Notes: generated by a model not told the origin, from the sequence alone. A DNA stretch of 30,546 nt from JAVKSL01 sp039583695 (GCA_039583695.1 JAVKSL010000032.1:1-30546), one strand, 5' to 3'. Counted from the first letter of the stretch, positions 21,759 to 30,409 are shown. Numbers and translations: made by a program.

Positions 21759-23276
21759 ATGGGCATGGGGGTGATCGTAGGGCTCGACGCGGGGACCACC
21801 GGAGTGCGGGCGATGGCCGTCGACGAGGGCGGCGTGCCGGTCGCTATGGCCTACCGGCGGCTTGCCCAGCACCTCCCCCGGCCCGGGTGGGTCGAGCACG
21901 ACCCCAACGAGATCTGGGGGTCCGTAGAAACCGTGCTGGGCATGGTGGGCGCAGAGGTGGTCGGTCTCGGGCACGCCGTGGCCGCCATCGGGGTCACCAA
22001 CCAGCGCGAGACCGTGGTTGCGTGGGACAGGCGAAGCGGCGATCCGCTGTGCCCCGCCATCGTGTGGAGCGACCGGCGCACTGCCCCTCGTTGCGTCGAG
22101 CTGGAGGAGAAGGGCCACCTGCCCCTGGTGAGGGGGCTCACCGGGTTGGTGCTGGACCCGTATTTCTCGGCAACCAAGATGGAGTGGATGCTTCGCTCCG
22201 GCGGGGTGTCCCGAGGCCCGGACCTGGCACTCGGCACGGTGGACTCGTGGGTGGTGTGGAAGCTCACCGGGGGCACGGCCTTCGTCACCGATGCCTCGAA
22301 TGCCAGCCGCACGATGCTCTTCGACATCGGGCAGCTGACCTGGTCAGCGGAGCTTTGCGGCCTGTTCGGCGTGCCAATGGGCGCCCTAGCCGAGGTGCGG
22401 CCGTCGGCGGGACGCGTTGGAGTGACCGCCCCTTCGGTGGCAGGGGCGATCGGCGCCGGGATCCCGGTGAGCGGCATGGCGGGCGACCAGGCGGCGGCGC
22501 TGTTCGGCCAGGCCTGCCACGAGCCCGGGATGGTCAAGTGCACCTACGGGACTGGCGCCTTCGTGCTGGCCAACGTGGGCCCGCTGGCTCCACCGCCGGT
22601 GGAGGGACTGCTTGGGAGCGTGGCCTGGGACCTGTCGGGGGTCGCCGGAGTGCCGCTTGGCGATGGACTGGCCTACGCCCTCGAGGGTTCGATCTTCTCG
22701 GCTGGCTCAGCGATTGACTGGCTGCGCGACGGCCTTGGGGTGCTGGCCGAGACGCCCGAGGTCGGACCGCTCGCGGCCTCCGTGCCCGACAGCGGAGGCC
22801 TCGTCGTGATCCCGGCACTCAACGGGCTGGGAGCACCATGGTGGGACCCCGAGGCCAGGGGGGTCCTGGTGGGGGTGACCACCGGTACCGGGCGGGCACA
22901 GTTGGCCCGTGCCACCCTCGAGGCGATCGCCTTCCAGGTCCGAGATGTGCTCGACGTCATGAGCACCGCAGGCAACGCAAGGTTGGCCTGCCTGAGGGTG
23001 GACGGCGGGGTCTCGGTCGTCAACCTGCTCCTCCAGATTCAGGCTGACCAGGCGGGCATCCCGGTCGCCCGGCCCCGGGTCACCGAGACGACGGCGTTGG
23101 GCGCAGCCCAGCTGGCCGGGCTGGCCGAGGCGGTGTGGAGCTCGCTCGGCGAGGTGGCTGCCTGCTGGACACCTGACCTCGAGCTAAGCCCAAGGATCAG
23201 CCGTGCCGCAGCCGACTCCCGCCAGGCCACCTGGCTCGCCGCGCTGGAGCGCGCCCGGGGTTGGGCGAAGGAGTGA
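21759..23276 (+). CDS. glpK: Glycerol kinase
   Basis: A 505-aa FGGY-family kinase that phosphorylates glycerol to glycerol-3-phosphate for lipid synthesis or glycolysis. The phosphate-binding VGLDAGTTGVRAMAVDEGG is at the N-terminus. AIGVTNQRETVVAWD and AIVWSDRRT form the glycerol site, SNASRTMLFDI follows, GMAGDQAAALFGQ and MVKCTYGTGAF are the second nucleotide-binding segment, and LRVDGGVSVVNLLLQIQAD is the FGGY C-terminal signature. The length is normal for GlpK. Start at ATG 21759; the ATG two codons later is also possible. The stop overlaps a 12-bp perfect palindrome (GTGAGCGCTCAC) facing a convergent gene. A transporter precedes it on the same strand. Confidence 0.93.
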   Translation: MGMGVIVGLDAGTTGVRAMAVDEGGVPVAMAYRRLAQHLPRPGWVEHDPNEIWGSVETVLGMVGAEVVGLGHAVAAIGVTNQRETVVAWDRRSGDPLCPAIVWSDRRTAPRCVELEEKGHLPLVRGLTGLVLDPYFSATKMEWMLRSGGVSRGPDLALGTVDSWVVWKLTGGTAFVTDASNASRTMLFDIGQLTWSAELCGLFGVPMGALAEVRPSAGRVGVTAPSVAGAIGAGIPVSGMAGDQAAALFGQACHEPGMVKCTYGTGAFVLANVGPLAPPPVEGLLGSVAWDLSGVAGVPLGDGLAYALEGSIFSAGSAIDWLRDGLGVLAETPEVGPLAASVPDSGGLVVIPALNGLGAPWWDPEARGVLVGVTTGTGRAQLARATLEAIAFQVRDVLDVMSTAGNARLACLRVDGGVSVVNLLLQIQADQAGIPVARPRVTETTALGAAQLAGLAEAVWSSLGEVAACWTPDLELSPRISRAAADSRQATWLAALERARGWAKE

Positions 23277-23321
23277 GCGCTCACCAGCCGGGTGGTGGAC
23301 TCGCCGACCTCCCGCCAGAGC

Positions 23322-23989
23322 TCACATCGCCTCCTTGATGGCACGATGGATCAGCCATACGTCGGCCGGCCACGCGGTCAAGAACCCGAGGACCATACCC
23401 ACCTGCATCAAGAACCAGTATGCGGCGTGATCAGGGTGCAGGTGAGGTCCCGGGAACAGCACCAGTTGCACGAATGCCATCCAACCGAACAGGCCGACCT
23501 CGAACGCGGTCAGCGAGAGCACGTCTGCCTTGGCGGCCGCGACCAGGCCGTCGCGTATGCCCAAGCCCCGCATGGGGGCGATCGCGAAGTACTGGAAGAC
23601 GATACCCAAGCTGACAGCGGCAACGTAGTCGGCCAGGTACTCGGGGACCAGGACAAGACCGGCGATCGTGGCGCCGATGCCGAACACGCACCACTCCGCG
23701 ATGAGATCCCCGAGCGTGCAGCCGGCGCCGCAGTGGCTGACACCTGTGGCCACGCCAGACCAGGCAGGTCGCTCGGGTGGTCCGTCGAGGCCCTGCTCGG
23801 CCCGCCACTGCGGGCTCTTCGGCCGTCCGAAGCGCCGGTAGCCCCAGATGGCGACCGGGCCAAAGTACAGGCGGTGACCGGCCACACCGCCTCCATGATC
23901 CCCATCTGTTGTCGATGGCCTCGTCCGTAGAGGTCCCAAAGGATCCAGGCGCCGCACGCGAACGCGATGGCAATCGCCGTCCAGCCCAC
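23322..23989 (-). pseudogene. DUF4396 membrane protein with a one-base frameshift
   Basis: A membrane protein of the DUF4396 family read in two frames. The first frame gives the N-terminal helix and GWTAIAIAFACGAWILWDLY, then MGIMEAVWPVTA. The second frame continues with LYFGPVAIWGYRRFG, then SHCGAGCTLGDLIAEW (a family Cys/His motif), TM helices with FQYFAIAPMRGLG, and the C-terminal PADVWLIHRAIKEAM. The junction lies at 23870-23871, next to a C run: adding one C there would restore VWPVTALYFGP in one frame. So this is either a true frameshift mutation or a sequencing error. The start is uncertain; a GTG at 23989 is the best candidate. It is last in the minus-strand run after the aminotransferase. 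DUF4396 proteins have no established function. Confidence 0.75.
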
Positions 23990-24029
23990 GTCGCTGAGCC
24001 ATACAGGCGGCGTCAGAAGGCCACCTGTG

Positions 24030-24065
24030 TCACAGCTTGGGGAGCTGTCTCACAGCTTGGGGAGC
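24030..24065 (-). repeat. Tandem duplication at the end of the aminotransferase gene
   Basis: TCACAGCTTGGGGAGC occurs at 24030-24045 and again at 24050-24065 with a 20-base period. The second copy encodes the last codons and stop of the aminotransferase (ALPKL-stop); the first lies just after the stop. It is a local duplication without evident function. Confidence 0.85.
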
Positions 24066-25249
24066 GCTCGGCGGAGGTTGCGCACTGCTTGGGCGATGCG
24101 CTGCTCGTTCTCGACCAGGGCGAAGCGGACATGGCCGTCGCCGCCCGGGCCGAAGCCCACCCCGGGGGAGGTCGAGACGTTGGCCTCCGCCACCAGGCGC
24201 TTGGAGAACTCCAGGGAGCCCAGCTCGGCGTACGGCTCGGGGATCTTCGCCCAGACGAACATGGTGCCCTTTGGTTTGGGCAGGTCCCAGCCGATCCGGG
24301 ACAGGCCGTCGCAAAGGACGTCCCGGCGCCCACGGTAGATCTCGTTGACCACCTTGGGGTACTCGCACGCCTCGTTCATCGCCACGATGGAGGCGATCTG
24401 GATCGGCTGGAAGGTCCCGTAGTCGAGGTAGCTCTTGAGCTTGGCCAAGGCGGCCACTATTGGGGCATTTCCCACAAGGAACGCCACCCGCCAGCCCGCC
24501 ATCGAGAAGCTCTTGGTGAGGGTGTACAGCTCCACAGCCACGTCTTTGGCGCCGGGCACCTCCAGGATCGACGGGGGCACGTACCCGTCGAACGCCGTGT
24601 CGGAGTAGGCGAAATCGTGCACGAGGATTACGTCCCGCTCGACGGCGAAGGCCACCAGGCGGGTCATCCAGGCCAGGTCCACACACGCGGTGGTGGGATT
24701 GTGGGGAAAGGAGAGGACGATCACCCGGGGCTTGGGCCAGGTGGACTCCCAGGTCTCCACCAGGTTCGCGAAGAACGCCTCGCCGCCAGCCTCCGCTTCG
24801 GGCTGGCTCCGATCCACGAGGCGCACCTGACGAACGTCCGCACCGGCGAACAGGGGGGCATAGATGTGGATGGGGTAGGACGGCGAGGGGACCATCGCAG
24901 TGTCGCCGGGACCCAGGAGCACCCACATGAGGTGAGAAAGGCCCTCCTTGGCGCCGATAGTGGTCACGACCTCGATGTCGGGGTCAATCTGCACGCCGAA
25001 GCGGCGCAGGTAGAGGTCAGAGATAGCCAGGCGCAGCTTGGGTATGCCGATGCTGGAGGAGTACCGGTGGTTGCGGGGGTTGCGGGCGGCCTCGGCCAGC
25101 TTTTCGACGGCCACCTCGGGTGACGGGATGTCGGGGTTGCCGAACCCCAGGTCGATGACATCGTTGCCAGCGCGGCGGGACTCGGCGGTGAGGCGGTTGA
25201 TGATGGCGAAGACGTAAGGGGGAAGCCCGTTTATCCGGCGAAACTCCAT
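24050..25249 (-). CDS. PLP-dependent aminotransferase, alanine transaminase-like
   Basis: A 399-aa fold-type I aminotransferase of the class I/II group. It aligns best in character with AlaC/AlaT-type glutamate-pyruvate transaminases: the start MEFRRINGLPPYVFAIIN, VIDLGFGNPDIPSP near residues 31-44, RYSSSIGIPKLRLAI, SFPHNPTTACVD, HDFAYSDTAFDGY, and the PLP lysine in LYTLTKSFSMAGWRVAFLVGN. VRFALVENEQRIAQAVRN is at the C-terminus. It begins nine bases after the SRPBCC gene stop, within a minus-strand run from sepH. Substrate specificity (alanine/2-oxoglutarate versus other pairs) is by similarity only. Confidence 0.88.
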   Translation of the reverse strand: MEFRRINGLPPYVFAIINRLTAESRRAGNDVIDLGFGNPDIPSPEVAVEKLAEAARNPRNHRYSSSIGIPKLRLAISDLYLRRFGVQIDPDIEVVTTIGAKEGLSHLMWVLLGPGDTAMVPSPSYPIHIYAPLFAGADVRQVRLVDRSQPEAEAGGEAFFANLVETWESTWPKPRVIVLSFPHNPTTACVDLAWMTRLVAFAVERDVILVHDFAYSDTAFDGYVPPSILEVPGAKDVAVELYTLTKSFSMAGWRVAFLVGNAPIVAALAKLKSYLDYGTFQPIQIASIVAMNEACEYPKVVNEIYRGRRDVLCDGLSRIGWDLPKPKGTMFVWAKIPEPYAELGSLEFSKRLVAEANVSTSPGVGFGPGGDGHVRFALVENEQRIAQAVRNLRRALPKL

Positions 25250-25258
25250 CTGCTCATG

Positions 25259-25729
25259 CTACCGGAGGCTGGGCGGAGGAGCGGGGTAATTTTGGCGCTC
25301 CACCCGGGCCCGCAGATCGGTGAGGGCCGTGTGGATGATCCGACCCTCGGCTCGGCGCTTGACAAAGCCCGGGATGGGCACTCGCAGCTCGATGTCCAGG
25401 TGGTAAACGACCTCAGTGTCGCCCTCGTCGGTGGGCCTGAACACGTAATGGCCCTCCAGGCGGGAGGTTAGGTCGCCGTCGGTCTGGCACCAGGAGACCT
25501 CCAGCGGTGCTTTGGAGTAGTCGTAGGCCAGCGCATACGTGGTGCTACGCCCGAACGCAGCAACCCGGAAGCTGACGTGGGTCCCCCGGCCCTGATCGTC
25601 GCGAGCCTCCACCTCCACCGCCTTCACGTCTGCGGCCCATTCGGCGTAGCGCTCGAAGTCCACGATGGTGTCGAAGCAGATGTCTGGCGAAGCGTGCATG
25701 ACCATCGTCTCAGTCGCCTGCTCCCTCAC
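25259..25729 (-). CDS. SRPBCC (polyketide cyclase/START-like) family protein
   Basis: A 156-aa SRPBCC-fold protein with a hydrophobic-ligand-binding helix-grip barrel. Visible features are the early SPDICFDTIVDFERYAEWAADVKAVEV block (strand, then the typical FEDYPEW-like turn), VSFRVAAFGRSTTYAL, LEVSWCQTDGDLTSRLEGHYVF and the long C-terminal helix (KRRAEGRIIHTALTDLRARVE). GTG at 25729 has GGGGAGG five bases upstream. It lies 64 bases after the PimB-like gene and nine bases before the aminotransferase, so it is probably co-transcribed. Many actinobacteria have such a gene beside lipid or mannosyl-lipid genes; a lipid-binding role is an inference. Confidence 0.85.
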   Translation of the reverse strand: MREQATETMVMHASPDICFDTIVDFERYAEWAADVKAVEVEARDDQGRGTHVSFRVAAFGRSTTYALAYDYSKAPLEVSWCQTDGDLTSRLEGHYVFRPTDEGDTEVVYHLDIELRVPIPGFVKRRAEGRIIHTALTDLRARVERQNYPAPPPSLR

Positions 25730-25793
25730 CTACGCCTCCCCTGCGATCGACAGATACACGATAGTGCGTGAGCGGCTGGTCGTGGGGATGGTG

Positions 25794-26948
25794 CTATGCC
25801 AACATGCCCTCGGCCAAGTGAGCAGCGAGAAGGTCGTAGGTGAATCCCGACTCGACCCTGTCTCGCGCTTGGCGGCCGAGCCGTTCGCGCTCCTCGGGGT
25901 CGCCGAGCAGGCTGGCCAGGGCACGGGCGACCGCGAACGGGTTTTTTGGATCTTGAACAACCAAGCCGGTGACCCCATCCAAGACTGCTTCGGCGGCGCC
26001 ACCGCTGCGGCCCGCCAAGGCCGGCACCGCACATGCTGCCGCCTCGAGGAACACGATCCCGAATCCCTCCTGCTCGAGCCCAGCCCAGCGCGTGCAGGTG
26101 GGCTGGGCAAACACGTCTGCCGCACCGTACAAGGAGGCTAGGTCTGAATCTGGAACACGACCCAGCATCAGGCATCGTGGACCAAGTGCCTCCGCTCGGC
26201 GTGCCAGCTGCGCCGCCTCCCTGCCTGCACCGGCAATCGCGAGGAAAAGATCAGGCCGCGACGGCGCCAAGAGGGCCACGGCCTCCATGAGCGTCCCGAT
26301 CCCCTTTCGGGGCACCAGGCGGCCGACGCTGAGCACCAGATCAGCGAGGAGCGGCAGGCCGAGCCGTCGGCGTGCAGCGTCGCGTTCAGGTCCGCTGAGG
26401 GGGACGAAGCGGGTGTGGTCGACGCCTGGCGAGATGGTGAGGATGCGAGGCCGCGCGGTCGGGCTGGCGGGCGTTGGCGAGGGCGGGAGCTCGGGCGAGA
26501 CAATCCGAGTGGTCTCGGCGCCCACCCATTCACCAGCAGCTACGGCCAGCTCGGCGCCGTGCAGCACTTTCGCCAGGGCAGCGCGGATAACCGGGAGCTT
26601 CCCCGGGATGCTGACCTCCGCTCCGTGAAGGACCACCCCGTACGGAAGCCCGAGGCGAGGACCCAAGAGACCCACTGGGATGGCTGGGTCGAATATCACC
26701 AGTTTGGCCCCGACCTGGGTGGCCAGTGACCTTACCTGGCGAGCCAAGCCCGGGGTGGGTACGAGCATCCTTGCTGGGAGGCGCACAACCCGGAATGCCT
26801 GGGCGGCGTCGAAGGCGTCAGCGTCAGGGTGGGCAATCGTGAGAACGGTGAACGAGGATGGTGGGAGCCTGCGCCAGAGCTCCCAAAGGTAGGACTGGAT
26901 TCCGCCGACCTTCGGCGGGAAGTCGTTGGTAACCAGAAGGTGGTGCAT
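25794..26948 (-). CDS. GT4 mannosyltransferase, PimB-like
   Basis: A 384-aa retaining glycosyltransferase (GT4, GT-B fold) most like PimB, which adds a second mannose to phosphatidylinositol monomannoside from GDP-mannose at the inner face of the membrane. The start LLVTNDFPPKVGGIQSYLWE is the PimB-type acceptor loop. The donor side has LSVGRLVPRKGIGTLMEAV, LGRVPDSDLASLYGAADVFA and EGFGIVFLEAAACAVPALAG, where the E-x7-E motif supplies nucleotide-sugar contacts. A Pro-rich insertion (ELPPSPTPASPTARP) links the two halves. It sits 51 bases after the sepH stop on the same strand. The PimB assignment is from similarity of the acceptor loop; another GT4 mannosyltransferase is possible. Confidence 0.85.
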   Translation of the reverse strand: MHHLLVTNDFPPKVGGIQSYLWELWRRLPPSSFTVLTIAHPDADAFDAAQAFRVVRLPARMLVPTPGLARQVRSLATQVGAKLVIFDPAIPVGLLGPRLGLPYGVVLHGAEVSIPGKLPVIRAALAKVLHGAELAVAAGEWVGAETTRIVSPELPPSPTPASPTARPRILTISPGVDHTRFVPLSGPERDAARRRLGLPLLADLVLSVGRLVPRKGIGTLMEAVALLAPSRPDLFLAIAGAGREAAQLARRAEALGPRCLMLGRVPDSDLASLYGAADVFAQPTCTRWAGLEQEGFGIVFLEAAACAVPALAGRSGGAAEAVLDGVTGLVVQDPKNPFAVARALASLLGDPEERERLGRQARDRVESGFTYDLLAAHLAEGMLA

Positions 26949-26999
26949 GCGCTCTGTGGGTCGGACGTCCCGCTGGAATCCGACTCGGTGTGCGGACTT

Positions 27000-28646
27000 T
27001 TAGGGGGCTCGACGGTCGACGCGGTGGATGGACCGCCGGGCGCCATTGGATTCGTGGCTCTCCCGCTGGTCGCCTGGATCCGGCTGTGACTGGGGCGGCG
27101 GGCCTGACTTGTCCGAATTGCCCATCGCTTCGTCGGAAAGCTCGTGGTCATCGAGCCTTGGAGGCGTCACGATCTCTGCCGACTCGGTGGGCACGCTGGC
27201 AGGGCGCTCGCGACCTGCAGCGACGAGTGGGCGTTGGCGTCGCGGCCTAGCTGGCTCCCCGCCATCCGGGACGCTCGGGCTGGGAGGTGCGCTCGGGCTG
27301 GGAGGTGCGCTCAGGCTGGGAGGTGCGCTCGGGCTGGGAGGTGCGCTCGGGCTGGGAGGTGCGCTCGGGCTGGGAGTCCCGGCCTGCCCGGTGAGAACGG
27401 CAGGTACAAAAGGTTCCTGCTCGGGAATACGTACGAGCTGATGACCTGAGTCGGCGATGCCAGCGGGTGGCTTTTCGAGACCCGAGCCGGAGCCCGTGTT
27501 CACGGTCGTGCGAAAGGGAGGGGTCTCCGCGACCTGGCCCGTCCCGGCGGGTGGTGCCGGCGCGGACTGGCCAAGGTTAGAACCTCGCGCTCCAACCAAG
27601 CGGGCACCAGGAGCCGAACGTTGCGGCGGTGTCGGGATTGAGCCGGGGACCTGGGCGAGACGGTCGGAGCGCTCCAATGCGGGCCGCGAAGTGTTCGGGC
27701 TAGGCGCGGGGCGGGGGCTAGGCGCGGGGCGGGGGCTAGGCGCGGGGCGGGGGCTAGGCGCGGGGCGGGGGCTAGGCGCGGGGCGGGGAGCCGGGGCAGC
27801 CGGAGTCCCCCGTGCTGGGACAGAGGTCGCTGGGGCTACCGGGAGCCGCGGCTTGCGGGCGGAGGTGGTGGTTGACGCTGAGCTGGTCGCGGATGAACGC
27901 GCACTGGTGGGATTGGCAGCCTTGCTCTTGGGAGTCGAGGCGGTGGTTGAGCGCTGGCGTTTGGCGATCTCCTGCTCAGGATCCTCTACGGCCTTCGGTT
28001 GGTCGGCCTTGCCGACGAAACCAAGCACCGTCCACGCCTTGTCGAGGCCCGTCACCGAACCGTCGGCGAAGTCGACCTCCCACTCGGCCAACTGCTCCCG
28101 GCCCCCGTCCTCGAAGCGCATGTGCACGATCCACCGACTGCCCTCGACGTGCTGCGCAGACCAGGCGTCCTCGAACACGTCGTCCAACAGGCGAATGCCG
28201 CGCGCCTCGAGCTTGGTCCGCACGGAGTCGCCGAGATTCATGGCCGAAGCACCCGCCTTGGGTCGGGTGAGGACCAGCTGGCGAGCGCGCAGGACCACCT
28301 GCTCTCGCTCGGCCAGAACCGGCGTTGCGAAGCGCTCCACCCAGCTCTCCACGACTCCTGCCTCCGCTGCAACCTCTGCAATGGAATAGCCAGCCCGTAT
28401 CCTCGCCTGAATCTCGCGAGGCGACAGCCTGCTGCGCAACTGGCCCCGGACCCGATCCGGCTCTGGCTCGTCTGGCTTCGGGCTGGTTGCGGTGACTGGC
28501 TCTGTTCGTGAGGCGAGGCGGTTCACCAAGCCCAAGAGGTGTTCGTCGATCTCGAGCACGTAGCTCCCCGAGCTCGCGCCCTGCCGCGAGGTCAGAATCA
28601 GGCTCCGCCTGTCGTTGGTCACTCCCGCGACATGGAGGTTTTGCAA
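27000..28646 (-). CDS. sepH: SepH-like septation protein (DUF3071)
   Basis: A 548-aa protein of the SepH family, which in Streptomyces and mycobacteria binds FtsZ and helps cell division. The N-terminus (MQNLHVAGVTNDRRSLILTS, read from TTG) and VLEIDEHLLGLVNRL match DUF3071. The helix-turn-helix segment LSPREIQARIRAGYSIAEVA, then AGVVESWVERFATPVLAERE, is intact. A second block (VRTKLEARGIRLLDDVFED, then HMRFEDGGREQLAEWEVDF) follows. The remaining ~330 residues are Pro/Ser-rich and disordered, with two tandem-repeat tracts. TTG at 28646 is chosen for GGGGAG six bases upstream and family alignment; the longer frame to 28826 is rejected. It heads the minus-strand run with pimB-like. The leader can fold over its own Shine-Dalgarno. 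Confidence 0.88.
   Translation of the reverse strand: MQNLHVAGVTNDRRSLILTSRQGASSGSYVLEIDEHLLGLVNRLASRTEPVTATSPKPDEPEPDRVRGQLRSRLSPREIQARIRAGYSIAEVAAEAGVVESWVERFATPVLAEREQVVLRARQLVLTRPKAGASAMNLGDSVRTKLEARGIRLLDDVFEDAWSAQHVEGSRWIVHMRFEDGGREQLAEWEVDFADGSVTGLDKAWTVLGFVGKADQPKAVEDPEQEIAKRQRSTTASTPKSKAANPTSARSSATSSASTTTSARKPRLPVAPATSVPARGTPAAPAPRPAPSPRPAPSPRPAPSPRPAPSPRPAPSPNTSRPALERSDRLAQVPGSIPTPPQRSAPGARLVGARGSNLGQSAPAPPAGTGQVAETPPFRTTVNTGSGSGLEKPPAGIADSGHQLVRIPEQEPFVPAVLTGQAGTPSPSAPPSPSAPPSPSAPPSLSAPPSPSAPPSPSVPDGGEPARPRRQRPLVAAGRERPASVPTESAEIVTPPRLDDHELSDEAMGNSDKSGPPPQSQPDPGDQRESHESNGARRSIHRVDRRAP
27273..27380 (-). repeat. 18-bp tandem repeat in sepH (Pro/Ser linker)
   Basis: Six consecutive 18-base units of the form GCTCGGGCTGGGAGGTGC (plus strand); the third has one substitution and the last is degenerate. 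On the coding strand they encode repeated Pro/Ser/Ala hexapeptides (APPSPS register). Confidence 0.93.
27700..27789 (-). repeat. Second 18-bp tandem repeat in sepH (PSPRPA units)
   Basis: Five consecutive 18-base units of the form CTAGGCGCGGGGCGGGGG (plus strand), essentially identical except the final base of the last. They encode PSPRPA-type hexapeptides in the disordered linker and differ in sequence from the tract at 27273-27380, so they arose independently. Confidence 0.93.
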
Positions 28647-28654
28647 CCGGCTCT

Positions 28655-28668
28655 CCCCTACGGAGGGG
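28655..28668 (-). promoter_or_regulatory. Hairpin sequestering the sepH ribosome-binding site
   Basis: On the mRNA, CCCCT and AGGGG can pair around a four-base loop. AGGGG is part of the GGGGAG Shine-Dalgarno of the TTG start at 28646. If it forms, the stem would lower translation. A TAGGCT -10 candidate lies at 28697-28702. Both are readings by eye. Confidence 0.4.
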
Positions 28669-28757
28669 CCCGCCCCTGGGGCCACACCGCGACACCAGCC
28701 TAACACCGGGAGACGCGCTTTCCAGAGATGGTCATCTACGAGTAGCCTCGGCCCACG

Positions 28758-30263
28758 ATGAATCCCCGGCTGCGCGCCGCGTGCGACCTCTCGATTGCCG
28801 AGGTACGTGAGTATGCCGGGCTCCATGAGTACGATGGAATGACCCAGGATCTGTCACCAGCCGGGGTGGCAGCGGGCCTCTCCCGACTCGGCTCGGGGCC
28901 ATCCGAGCAGGACCACCACGACGAGGCCCACCTCGCGGCGGCCGAGGCCGGCCTGCGGACCTGGTTCGGTGAGGCCCAAGACCACAGGAGAAACCCGCTG
29001 GTCCACCTCGCCAATCTGGACCTGGCTTGCTACGACCGGGAGTACGCCCCTGCCGAGGAGCGCTACGCAGCCAGGCAAGCACACCTGGCTGCGTGGCCCG
29101 AGGCCATAGAGGGCGCCCTGGAGTCTCTGGACCGGGTCCCTGCTTCAGTTGCCGCATCTCTCCTGCGCGCCGCCCGGGGACTGGCGGCGGGGGCGGGGAC
29201 CGCAGGCAGCAACGTCTTGACTGCTGGCCTGGCAGCCCATGCTCGTCTGGTGGCACACCTGGAGCGAGCGGCCAAGGACGGCCCGCCGGAGGTCGCACTC
29301 GGAGGAGGGTTGCTGGCTCGGCTGATGGGCGAGCCAGAAGCTATGGCAGTGGACCTGGGAGTCGTGTCAGTGAGGGCCGACGCCGAAAGCCGTCGACTCG
29401 CCGAGGCGTTGGCCGGCGCCTGCCTGAGGCTGCGCCCCGGAGCGCCGACGGCCGAGGTGGTGACCGAGCTGCTCAGCGACACACCGGAGGTAGACGCCAT
29501 CTACTCCCAGGCCAGGTCTCAGATTGCCGAGATCACTGCGTTCACCATCGACGCCAACCTCTTGGCGGACCCAGGCGGAGAGTGCCAGGTCGGGCCGGCC
29601 CCAGCCTCGAGACGCTGGGCCATGGCGATGATGTCGTGGAGCGCTCCCCACGAGGCCGACGCTCCGTCGTGGTACTACGTCAACCCGCCGGACCCGACCT
29701 GGACAGCCCAAGAGAAACACGAGTGGCTGTCTGTCTTCTGCCCCACCACGCTCCCGGCCATCACCGCGCATGAGGTCACTCCCGGGCACTACGCCCACGG
29801 CCGGATGCTTCGCCAGTTGCGCAGTCCAGTCCGCCGGACCTTGTTCTCCAGCGCCTTCGTGGAGGGCTGGGCCCACTACACCGAAGAGCTTCTTGTCGAA
29901 GAGGGCTTCCGGTCCACGGACCCCCATTTTGCCATCGGTGTCTACTTGGAGGCCCTTGTTCGGGTGACGCGCCTGGCGGTGGCAATCGGGCTGCATACCG
30001 AGTCCATGGACCTCCATGAGGCAGTGCAGCTCTTCGAGCAACGGGCTCACCTCCGGGGGCCGGCCGCGCGGGCCGAAGCCGAGCGAGCCGCGTACGACCC
30101 CACCTATGGACGCTACACCTGGGGAAAGCTGGAGATCAGGACGCTGCGGGACGAAGCCGTTGCTCGCTGGGGCCTGCGTTACTCGCACCGCCGTTTTCAC
30201 GACACCCTGCTCGCGCTGGGCGCGCCACCTCTTGGCCTGATGGATGACGCCTTCGGCGACTGA
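28758..30263 (+). CDS. DUF885-family metallopeptidase-like protein
   Basis: A 501-aa cytosolic protein of the DUF885 family, predicted zinc carboxypeptidase-like enzymes. The zinc motif HEVTPGH lies at residues 338-344 (a HExxPGH variant of HExxH). EGWAHYTEEL starts at 369 and carries the likely third ligand Glu. The helical N-terminal half includes a conserved NPLVHLANLDLACYDREYAP block. At the C-terminus are YDPTYGRYTWGKLEIRTLRDEA and RFHDTLLALGAPPLGLM. No signal peptide is visible. ATG at 28758 is preceded nine bases upstream by a possible -10 (TAGCCT) and lacks a Shine-Dalgarno. It is divergent from sepH. The substrate is unknown; dipeptidyl or peptidoglycan-peptide cleavage is only a family-level guess. 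Confidence 0.88.
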   Translation: MNPRLRAACDLSIAEVREYAGLHEYDGMTQDLSPAGVAAGLSRLGSGPSEQDHHDEAHLAAAEAGLRTWFGEAQDHRRNPLVHLANLDLACYDREYAPAEERYAARQAHLAAWPEAIEGALESLDRVPASVAASLLRAARGLAAGAGTAGSNVLTAGLAAHARLVAHLERAAKDGPPEVALGGGLLARLMGEPEAMAVDLGVVSVRADAESRRLAEALAGACLRLRPGAPTAEVVTELLSDTPEVDAIYSQARSQIAEITAFTIDANLLADPGGECQVGPAPASRRWAMAMMSWSAPHEADAPSWYYVNPPDPTWTAQEKHEWLSVFCPTTLPAITAHEVTPGHYAHGRMLRQLRSPVRRTLFSSAFVEGWAHYTEELLVEEGFRSTDPHFAIGVYLEALVRVTRLAVAIGLHTESMDLHEAVQLFEQRAHLRGPAARAEAERAAYDPTYGRYTWGKLEIRTLRDEAVARWGLRYSHRRFHDTLLALGAPPLGLMDDAFGD

Positions 30264-30327
30264 ACGCCTCGGCGACCTACGTCTCACCAGCCGGGGCGGC
30301 GGGGCGGCGGGGCGGCGGGCTGGCGCG

Positions 30328-30378
30328 GAAGCTGTCGCGGTTGGGTCCCGAAAAGCGCGCTAAGTGCAATCGCTTCCG
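30328..30378 (+). repeat. Palindromic interspersed repeat, copy 2
   Basis: A 51-base sequence starting GAAGCTGTCGCGG and ending AATCGCTTCCG, identical to the copy at 30410-30460. The ends (with the preceding base CGGAAGC, and GCTTCCG) are complementary. Confidence 0.9.
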
Positions 30379-30409
30379 GCGGGAGGGCCCGCAGGCGGGG
30401 CTCAGGCGC

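Noticed and set aside
20354..22717. Plus-strand frame of 787 codons across the MFS and glpK genes
   Set aside because: It is an Arg/Gly/Pro-rich out-of-frame translation of two well-supported genes.
23273..23284. 12-bp perfect palindrome GTGAGCGCTCAC at the glpK stop as an operator or terminator
   Set aside because: It lies between convergent genes, has no loop suitable for a hairpin and no U-tract; such a palindrome is not rare in high-GC DNA.
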